Assembly: GCA_001897035.1 (NCBI GenBank)
Contig: MKRS01000728.1
Location: 1-5,121, forward strand
Source of the DNA: Bacteroidales bacterium 45-6
Lineage (GTDB): Bacteria > Bacteroidota > Bacteroidia > Bacteroidales > Dysgonomonadaceae
Direction of reading: 5' to 3'
DNA length: 5,121 nucleotides
The notes below the pieces were generated by a model. It had not been told where the DNA came from, did no database searches, and saw nothing but the letters and a program-made list of their open reading frames with translations. This document shows positions 1-5,121 of the stretch, piece after piece. Each line of letters starts with the position of its first letter. Position 1 is the stretch's first letter. The translations under genes and the position numbers were made by a program.

Positions 1-2092
1 TAGCCTTTTTGATTTCCTGCGAATATTTCTTCAACACCGCTTCGTCTGCTTGCGAAAGCCGTATTTCGATGGGAACCTCCACGCTTTCGTTGTCCAACTG
101 CTTGAAATAGACGTTCGCATTGGGAAAATAGTCGATGTATTTGTCTGCATACTCGGCCATCACCTCGTTCGTTGCCTCGTTAGAACTTGTGTTCACAATC
201 ACTTGGGCATAGGATTTATCAGGCACCTTGGGGGTGTAGAGGGTATGAAAACGAGGGGAGTCTGTTCCGACAAACGACGTGAAGGAAACGATCCTTTTGT
301 CCTTTTTCAAGATCTTCTGCAAACTGTCGGAAACGCTACGGGTTTGATCTATCGAAGCCCCTTTCGGCAAATAAATCTCAACGGCAAAGAGATTGCGCTC
401 GGCAAGCGGCATCATGCGCACCTCCACGTAACGGGTCATCCATGAAGCTAAAACAAAAGACAACACAACCACCGCAAATACAATCTTAGGGTGCTTAAAT
501 ACGATAGGAAGGAGTCGATTGTACCTCTCTTGAACCTTGTCCAGAAAGGTTCTCTTTTTAACAATTCCTTTTTCATACAAACCTTTTTTAATGAGAAAAT
601 ATTGAATAACGGGTATAATCACGATCGCCACGCCCAACGAAACAAAAAGGGTGATGCTCATTGTCCACGGAAAAGAAACGATGAAATCGAGCAATGTCCC
701 CTTGAACGTGAAGAGAAAGGGAAAGAACGTAATGCTGATTGCCAAGGTGGCCGTTATCAGCGACTTGAAATATTCCTTAGCACTCATAACGGAAGCATGC
801 CAGCGGCTGTATCCTTCGTCGATATAATCGATGTAACCATCAACTATGACAATGCAATCATCCACAATCAGCCCAAGCACCACAATCAGCGCAGCGAAAT
901 TGACAATATTCAACTCGAACCCGAGAAAGAACAAAATGGTGAGCGAAATGAATATGGTGATCGGAATCGAAATAGCAGCCACGCCCGCCACGCGGAATGG
1001 AAGCAGAAGGATGGTGACCGCAATAACGGAACAGATCGCAATGAGCATCTCCATCAAGAAGGAGGAAACCGAATCGCCCACCACTTGTGGCTGGTCAACG
1101 ACGGTAGCTAATTGCACATCGCCCGGAAGCCCGGCCTTGTATTTGTCGATGACCGACTTCACCTCCTTCCCGAAACGCACGATGTCTTTTCCTTCGAGCA
1201 TCCCCACCGAAAGGACAAGGGTTTTCACCCCGTCGTGCGCAATGAATCCCTCCGATTTCGGATATTCTTTTTTCACTTCGGCAATGTCCTTGAGGCGGAT
1301 AAAATCTCCTTTCGGATCGGTGTAAATAATTTTTTCCTGCAAATCGGGAACCGTTTCAATACTATTCCTCAGGTGGATGGGCACTACCCCTTTTGCCCGC
1401 TCTATTTCGCCTGCATAGTCAACCATTCCATCCGTAAAAATACCTAAGGCAAGGGCGGACACCGGAATGTTGTAGGAAGCCAGTTTCTGCTTGTCGAGCA
1501 AAACGGTTATCTGCTCCTTCTGCGTGCCATACTTTTCAATTTTGGAAACCGACTGCACGCTTCTCAGCTTGTTTTCCAGCTTATCGACGTATTGCTCAAG
1601 CTGACGGTAAGTTTTCGTTTTCGAGCTGATGGTGAGCAGCAAGGTAGAAGTATCCCCGAAATCATCATTCACGATGATTGCCTGCACTTCAGGTGAAAGC
1701 GTTTGCTTCAAAGCCAGCAGCCCATGTTTGATTTTCGACCACACTTCGTCCTTGTTCTTCACGTTGTCTTCCAACTCCACGTAAACGTAGGCCACCCCAT
1801 TCTTCGAATAAGAATAAGTATTGTTTTTCTTTACCTCCTTATATCGGAAGAGATACTCCTCCAAAGGCTTGGTGAGCCGTTCTTCCACTTGTTTGGGTGT
1901 TGCGCCGGGATATCCCCCCACCACCAATGCTTGCCTGACGGTGATCGTAGGGTATTCCTGCTTAGGCATATTCATCAGGCTATATATGCCGATGAGGATA
2001 AATAGGGTGGAAAGAAGTAATACGATCTTGTAATTCCTCATAGCCCAGTCCACAATTCTGTATTGGTCTTTGTTCTTGCCTGTCATATTCAT
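1..2092 (-). CDS. RND-family efflux transporter permease (AcrB-like), C-terminus cut by window edge
   Basis: Inner-membrane proton-driven efflux pump subunit, working with the adaptor encoded just upstream. Reading leftward from the ATG at 2092 gives 697 uninterrupted codons; AcrB-type proteins have about 1,030-1,050, so roughly a third is missing. Visible layout: TM1 about residues 20-38; a first large periplasmic (porter) loop of about 300 residues; TM2 349-365, TM3 370-391, TM4 395-418, TM5 441-460, TM6 472-498; TM7 536-553; then the start of the second periplasmic loop. TM4 carries adjacent aspartates D411-D412 in VDDCIVIVD, matching the AcrB D407/D408 proton-relay pair. This favours the hydrophobe/amphiphile (HAE) group over metal exporters; the substrate cannot be told. 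A second in-frame ATG at 2086 is possible and would shorten the protein by two residues. The residues after the Asp pair differ from the usual VVVEN. It is probably cotranscribed with the adaptor gene, 5 bases away. Confidence 0.95.
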   Translation of the reverse strand, partial: MNMTGKNKDQYRIVDWAMRNYKIVLLLSTLFILIGIYSLMNMPKQEYPTITVRQALVVGGYPGATPKQVEERLTKPLEEYLFRYKEVKKNNTYSYSKNGVAYVYVELEDNVKNKDEVWSKIKHGLLALKQTLSPEVQAIIVNDDFGDTSTLLLTISSKTKTYRQLEQYVDKLENKLRSVQSVSKIEKYGTQKEQITVLLDKQKLASYNIPVSALALGIFTDGMVDYAGEIERAKGVVPIHLRNSIETVPDLQEKIIYTDPKGDFIRLKDIAEVKKEYPKSEGFIAHDGVKTLVLSVGMLEGKDIVRFGKEVKSVIDKYKAGLPGDVQLATVVDQPQVVGDSVSSFLMEMLIAICSVIAVTILLLPFRVAGVAAISIPITIFISLTILFFLGFELNIVNFAALIVVLGLIVDDCIVIVDGYIDYIDEGYSRWHASVMSAKEYFKSLITATLAISITFFPFLFTFKGTLLDFIVSFPWTMSITLFVSLGVAIVIIPVIQYFLIKKGLYEKGIVKKRTFLDKVQERYNRLLPIVFKHPKIVFAVVVLSFVLASWMTRYVEVRMMPLAERNLFAVEIYLPKGASIDQTRSVSDSLQKILKKDKRIVSFTSFVGTDSPRFHTLYTPKVPDKSYAQVIVNTSSNEATNEVMAEYADKYIDYFPNANVYFKQLDNESVEVPIEIRLSQADEAVLKKYSQEIKKA

Positions 2093-2097
2093 ATTTT

Positions 2098-3114
2098 TTA
2101 TAGTTCCCTCACGGCCATTCCTGCACTCAACTTCTGAAAACCTTCCACCACCACTTTATCGCCAAGTTTCAGACCCGAAGAAACCTGAATGCCCTCGGTG
2201 TTCTGAGAGATTGTTTCTATCGGTGCCTGCCGCACTTTGTGATGACTATCCACAACCCAAACAAACTTCTCGTCGCCTGGAAGCAACTGGATAGCCGCGG
2301 GGGGCAATGTGATGTAGCTTTTGGAAAAACCACCTTGTATCCGGGCATTGCCTACCATCCCGGATAGGAGCTCGCTACCGATGTTCGGGAGTTTCACTTT
2401 CACGTCGTAAGTCTGCGAAATGGAGTTTGAGGCAAGGTTTTTCTCTGTAATTTTGGCCCGATACACCTTGTTCAATACAGGAATTTCAATTTCAACCTCC
2501 TGCCCTACTTTTACCTGCGAAATATCTTTCTCGGGAATGGACATTTTGGCTTTAACCGAGCTTATTTTTATCAGGTTTATCACTGGGACGCCTTGACCGA
2601 CATTTACCCCGACCTCGATCATTTTCTTGTCCACAACCCCCTCAAAGGGAGCATAAAGGTTGCAATCCGCCACATCCTTGCGGGCCGACTCAAGCTGCGC
2701 CTCAGCCTGCTTCCATTTCGATTGCACTTCGATGTATTTTGCTTCAGGAAGGCTATTGCTTTTGTAGAGCTTTTCCATCCTGCCGTAGGCATCTTTAGCC
2801 TGATCGTATTCGGCTTTTGCCGAAGCATACGCATTGCCGAGATGTCCCGCCGAAAGCCGTGCCAGCAACATTCCCTTTTTCACGGGTTGGCCTTCCGAGA
2901 CAAATACCGACTCTACATTTCCCGCTACCTGGAAGCTGAGTGCGGCCTCCAACTCTGGTTCAATAGTGGTCAAATAGTTGTTGTTGGTGCGGTAACTGCC
3001 CGCATCAATCGTGATCGTTTTAACGGCTGTGAAAGCTTCGGATGTTTTCTCTTTCGAACCCGTGCAACCTGCTAATATGGCTGAAATGAATACAAATACG
3101 AGAGTTTTTTTCAT
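2098..3114 (-). CDS. Efflux RND periplasmic adaptor (HlyD/AcrA-type membrane-fusion lipoprotein)
   Basis: Periplasmic adaptor that would link the downstream RND pump to an outer-membrane channel. The ATG at 3114 gives 338 residues beginning with a lipoprotein signal: basic MKK, a hydrophobic stretch, and the lipobox LAGC with the lipidated Cys at residue 17. A longer reading from a TTG at 3144 adds ten residues before this signal and is less likely. Domains in order: first lipoyl half about 62-88 (QVAGNVESVFVSEGQPVKKG), an alpha-helical hairpin about 93-150 rich in Ala, Lys, Glu and Gln, second lipoyl half about 152-185 (NLYAPFEGVV), beta-barrel about 186-260, and membrane-proximal domain about 262-338. 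The size is at the short end for AcrA-type adaptors, with a short hairpin. The stop codon is 5 bases before the pump start, so the two form an operon with the usual adaptor-then-pump order. No Shine-Dalgarno is visible before the start, which is normal in Bacteroidota. Substrate unknown. Confidence 0.95.
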   Translation of the reverse strand: MKKTLVFVFISAILAGCTGSKEKTSEAFTAVKTITIDAGSYRTNNNYLTTIEPELEAALSFQVAGNVESVFVSEGQPVKKGMLLARLSAGHLGNAYASAKAEYDQAKDAYGRMEKLYKSNSLPEAKYIEVQSKWKQAEAQLESARKDVADCNLYAPFEGVVDKKMIEVGVNVGQGVPVINLIKISSVKAKMSIPEKDISQVKVGQEVEIEIPVLNKVYRAKITEKNLASNSISQTYDVKVKLPNIGSELLSGMVGNARIQGGFSKSYITLPPAAIQLLPGDEKFVWVVDSHHKVRQAPIETISQNTEGIQVSSGLKLGDKVVVEGFQKLSAGMAVREL

Positions 3115-3141
3115 AAACTTGGTGCTTAATTTTGTTTTATG

Positions 3142-3149
3142 CAAAAATC
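3142..3149 (-). promoter_or_regulatory. Weak candidate -7 element for the adaptor-pump operon
   Basis: On the minus strand GATTTTTG matches the Bacteroidota -7 consensus TAnnTTTG at all fixed positions but the first. A TTT rather than TTG lies about 19 bases upstream. Transcription would start near 3135, leaving a leader of about 20 bases before the adaptor ATG at 3114. It is the best match I found in the intergenic region on this strand but is not strong, which would suit a promoter needing an activator such as the divergent AraC-type protein. That link is inference. Confidence 0.3.
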
Positions 3150-3153
3150 AGGA

Positions 3154-3183
3154 TTAAACGAAGCAATGAAAAGGCTATCTTTG
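3154..3183 (+). promoter_or_regulatory. Bacteroidota-type promoter for the AraC-family regulator
   Basis: TATCTTTG at 3176-3183 is an exact match to the primary-sigma -7 consensus TAnnTTTG known from Bacteroides and relatives. Nineteen bases upstream, TTA at 3154-3156 matches two of the three bases of the -33 TTG. The predicted start near 3190 gives a leader of about 40 A/T-rich bases before the regulator ATG at 3232. The element sits between the two divergent genes and faces the regulator. Confidence 0.6.
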
Positions 3184-3231
3184 CGCAGATTATAGTCAGA
3201 AAGTCGAATTACAAAAAATTATGTTCTCGAT

Positions 3232-4125
3232 ATGGCCAGCCGAAAATCAAGGGACTTAGATACAACAAGTGCTACCATACTGGATCTTTCCGTCGTAAAG
3301 GACGCAGACGGAAACAATTGTTCCAATCCGAATTTCATCGTTTCAGACACGAACACTGACGACTTGGACATCGTGGGTCATCCGGTGATTGTCGGTTCGG
3401 TGATTTGTGCGATGTGCGTGAAGGGAAAAGCTGTGATCCGGATCAATTTCGAAACGTACACCCTTTCCCGGGGGGGATTCGTCATCCTTGCGCCCGGGTC
3501 GATGTTTCTGTGTGAAGAAGGTGACTACAGCGAAGACTTCGTGGCAAAGTATATTTCATTTTCACCCGGCTATATCAAAGGCATCAGCTTCGGGCATATT
3601 ATGTACGACATCAAAAACATTCCTTATATACAAATGAATGAGGAAGAATTCACAACCATCATTGATATATATAATCGTTTGAGAAATAGATACCTCGACC
3701 AGAATCACCCTTACAGGCAGGAGGTGATTCAGCATAGCCTCCTGATTGCCGTTTATGATTTTTCGGTGATTTACGACAAATATACCCTTGTCATAAACGA
3801 ATCGCTGCAGGACTCGTATTTGACCAGGTTTATCGATTTGCTTTTCAAGCAATACAAACAGCATAGACAAACTGGATTCTATGCCGACAAATTAAATATC
3901 ACCCCGAAATATTTGTCAAAAATTATAAAGGAAGAAACAGGAAGTTCAGTGCAAGACTGGATCTTCCAACTCATTTTGTTCGAAACGAAATCGTTGCTCC
4001 GCTCCACGAACATGCACGTTGCAGAGATTGCAAATCATTTCAATTTCCCTGATTCTTCAAGCTTTGGAAAGTTTTTTAAGAAATACGAAAAGTTAACCCC
4101 TCTCGAGTATCGAAATAGAAAATAA
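3232..4125 (+). CDS. AraC/XylS-family transcriptional regulator
   Basis: DNA-binding regulator of 297 residues, a typical length for the family. The N-terminal part (about 35-180) is beta-rich at first, with a short run RGGFVILAPGSMFLC (80-94) resembling the cupin-like sensory domain of AraC proteins; its ligand is unknown. The C-terminal part (about 195-297) is the two-helix-turn-helix domain: first HTH about 215-235 (YADKLNITPKYLSKIIKEE), second about 262-284 (VAEIANHFNFPDSSSFGKFF), followed by the family signature FKKYEKLTPLEYR. The ATG at 3232 is the only start in this frame after the stop at 3193. The gene is followed by tandem TAA stops (4123-4128). It is divergent from the adaptor-pump operon with 117 bases between the starts, an arrangement common for local regulators, so control of the pump is likely but not shown. 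The bases just before this ATG are not A-rich; an A-rich run instead precedes an out-of-frame ATG at 3221. Confidence 0.95.
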   Translation: MASRKSRDLDTTSATILDLSVVKDADGNNCSNPNFIVSDTNTDDLDIVGHPVIVGSVICAMCVKGKAVIRINFETYTLSRGGFVILAPGSMFLCEEGDYSEDFVAKYISFSPGYIKGISFGHIMYDIKNIPYIQMNEEEFTTIIDIYNRLRNRYLDQNHPYRQEVIQHSLLIAVYDFSVIYDKYTLVINESLQDSYLTRFIDLLFKQYKQHRQTGFYADKLNITPKYLSKIIKEETGSSVQDWIFQLILFETKSLLRSTNMHVAEIANHFNFPDSSSFGKFFKKYEKLTPLEYRNRK

Positions 4126-4134
4126 TAAGCAACA

Positions 4135-4153
4135 AGGTGGACAACTGCAACCT
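4135..4153. terminator. Weak hairpin between the convergent regulator and uvrB genes
   Basis: AGGTGG (4135-4140) and CAACCT (4148-4153) can pair over six positions with one mismatch around a 7-base loop. T-rich but interrupted sequence follows on both strands. The hairpin lies in the 35-base gap between two converging genes, where a shared terminator would be expected. The stem is short and the T tracts are poor, so this is only a candidate. Confidence 0.25.
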
Positions 4154-4160
4154 GACTATT

Positions 4161-5121
4161 TCAGTTTTTATACTCGCTGAGCTTTGCCTCCAATTTTATC
4201 AATTCGTCGCGATATTGTGCCGCCTCTAAGAATTCCAGTTTCTTGGCTGCATCCGCCATTCTTTTCTTCATGGAAGCCACTGCTTTTTCAATGTCCTTGC
4301 GGCTCTTGTATTCGGTGTTGACATCCGATGCGATGGAGAATGAATCCGGTTCGAGGTAAGGTGCCGGCTCGCCTTGCTGGCGGTTCATCAACGCCGAATT
4401 CTTATTCTTTGCAATTTGATAAGGCGTGATGCCGTGTTCTTCGTTGTATTTCATCTGGATTTCACGGCGCCGGTTGGTCTCATCGATGGTTTGCTGCATG
4501 CTGGCCGTGATTCTGTCGGCATAGAAAATCACCTTTCCGTGCACATTGCGGGCGGCGCGCCCCACGGTTTGGGTCAGCGAGCGGTGGGAACGAAGGAAAC
4601 CTTCTTTGTCTGCATCAAGGATGGCAACCAGCGACACTTCGGGAAAATCCAATCCTTCACGAAGTAAGTTCACGCCAATAAGTACGTCAAACAACCCGTT
4701 CCGCAAGTCGTCCATGATCTGTACCCGGTCGAGGGTGTCCACATCGGAGTGGATGTAGTTGCATCGCACGCCGTTGTTGGCAAGGTATGTGGTAAGTTCT
4801 TCTGCCATCCGCTTTGTGAGCGTTGTCACGAGGACACGTTCGTCCACTTCCACCCGTTGCTCTATTTCTTCCATCAGGTCATCAATCTGATTCAGGCTTG
4901 GGCGGACATCAATCGGAGGGTCGAGCAAGCCGGTTGGGCGGATCAATTGCTCCACCACCACTCCTTCCGATTTCACTAATTCATAATCGGCAGGCGTGGC
5001 GCTCACGTAGATGGTTTGCGGTGTGAGCGATTCAAATTCTTCGAACTTAAGCGGGCGGTTGTCGATTGCTGCCGGCAAGCGGAATCCATATTCTACCAGG
5101 TTTCCCTTCCGGGAATGGTCG
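4161..5121 (-). CDS. uvrB: Excinuclease ABC subunit B (UvrB), C-terminal part; N-terminus beyond the right edge
   Basis: Damage-verification helicase of nucleotide excision repair: it receives DNA from UvrA and recruits UvrC. The frame is open to the right edge and shows 319 residues, a bit under half of the usual 660-680. It matches conserved UvrB sequence from the outset: [28 protein letters not shown], then YVSATP (visible residues 38-43), [18 protein letters not shown] (about 101-110), [36 protein letters not shown], and helicase motif [11 protein letters not shown] (184-192) with its two arginines. [10 protein letters not shown] follows. The last 45 residues form the UVR domain that binds UvrC ([15 protein letters not shown]). 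Walker A, the beta-hairpin and the DEAD-like box lie outside the window. A TTG inside the frame at 5078 is not a start, because the upstream residues are also conserved UvrB. It is convergent with the AraC-family gene and shows no functional link to the efflux operon. Confidence 0.98.
   Translation of the reverse strand, partial: DHSRKGNLVEYGFRLPAAIDNRPLKFEEFESLTPQTIYVSATPADYELVKSEGVVVEQLIRPTGLLDPPIDVRPSLNQIDDLMEEIEQRVEVDERVLVTTLTKRMAEELTTYLANNGVRCNYIHSDVDTLDRVQIMDDLRNGLFDVLIGVNLLREGLDFPEVSLVAILDADKEGFLRSHRSLTQTVGRAARNVHGKVIFYADRITASMQQTIDETNRRREIQMKYNEEHGITPYQIAKNKNSALMNRQQGEPAPYLEPDSFSIASDVNTEYKSRKDIEKAVASMKKRMADAAKKLEFLEAAQYRDELIKLEAKLSEYKN

Noticed and set aside
491..1325. Plus-strand open frames of 206 and 159 residues (491-1111 and 846-1325)
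   Set aside because: They lie antisense to the pump gene, which reads without interruption and with clear family motifs. Their translations are low-complexity (runs of N, E, R, H and S, T, I) and resemble no known family.
2593..3075. Plus-strand open frame of 160 residues inside the adaptor gene
   Set aside because: It is antisense to a fully supported adaptor coding sequence and has no recognisable domain.
3115..3144. Longer adaptor start at the TTG at 3144
   Set aside because: It would place ten residues in front of a canonical lipoprotein signal peptide that starts with MKK at the ATG at 3114.
3130..3146. Inverted repeat TTTTG...CAAAA as an operator or terminator
   Set aside because: It is only five A/T-rich pairs with a 7-base loop, and is likely chance.
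3186..3197. TATAAT on the minus strand (plus-strand attata at 3189-3194) as a promoter for the pump operon
   Set aside because: It matches the enterobacterial -10 box, but Bacteroidota primary sigma factors use TAnnTTTG. A hexamer like this is expected by chance in A/T-rich DNA.
3562..3870. Minus-strand open frame of 102 residues inside the AraC-family gene
   Set aside because: It is antisense to a well-supported gene and has no family features.

Overview
The window looks like ordinary chromosomal DNA from a member of the Bacteroidota, most likely a Bacteroidales-type organism. The evidence is an exact TAnnTTTG promoter element (TATCTTTG), A/T-rich leaders without clear Shine-Dalgarno sequences, a lipoprotein-type efflux adaptor, and a UvrB C-terminus of the kind I associate with that phylum. 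The genus cannot be fixed from the sequence alone.

Layout from left to right: (1) 1-2092, minus strand: the first 697 codons of an RND-superfamily inner-membrane efflux pump, running off the left edge. (2) 2098-3114, minus strand: a complete 338-residue periplasmic membrane-fusion (adaptor) lipoprotein. It lies upstream of the pump gene with only 5 bases between them, so the two are almost certainly one operon. (3) 3115-3231: a divergent intergenic region with a good promoter for the rightward gene and a weaker candidate for the pump operon. (4) 3232-4125, plus strand: an AraC/XylS-family transcriptional regulator. (5) 4126-4160: a short convergent gap with a weak hairpin. (6) 4161-5121, minus strand: the C-terminal 319 residues of the excision-repair protein UvrB, whose N-terminal half lies beyond the right edge.

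The adaptor and pump would form two parts of a tripartite efflux system across the cell envelope. The outer-membrane channel (TolC/OprM type) is not in the window and may be encoded beyond the left edge. The divergent AraC-type protein is the natural candidate for local control of the pump operon, although only gene order supports this. UvrB is a conserved DNA-repair gene and appears to be an unrelated neighbour.

I found no RNA gene, mobile element, CRISPR array or substantial repeat. No stretch over 300 bases lacks a gene. I found no convincing new biological system; the findings are modest points about regulation and sequence variation in known families.
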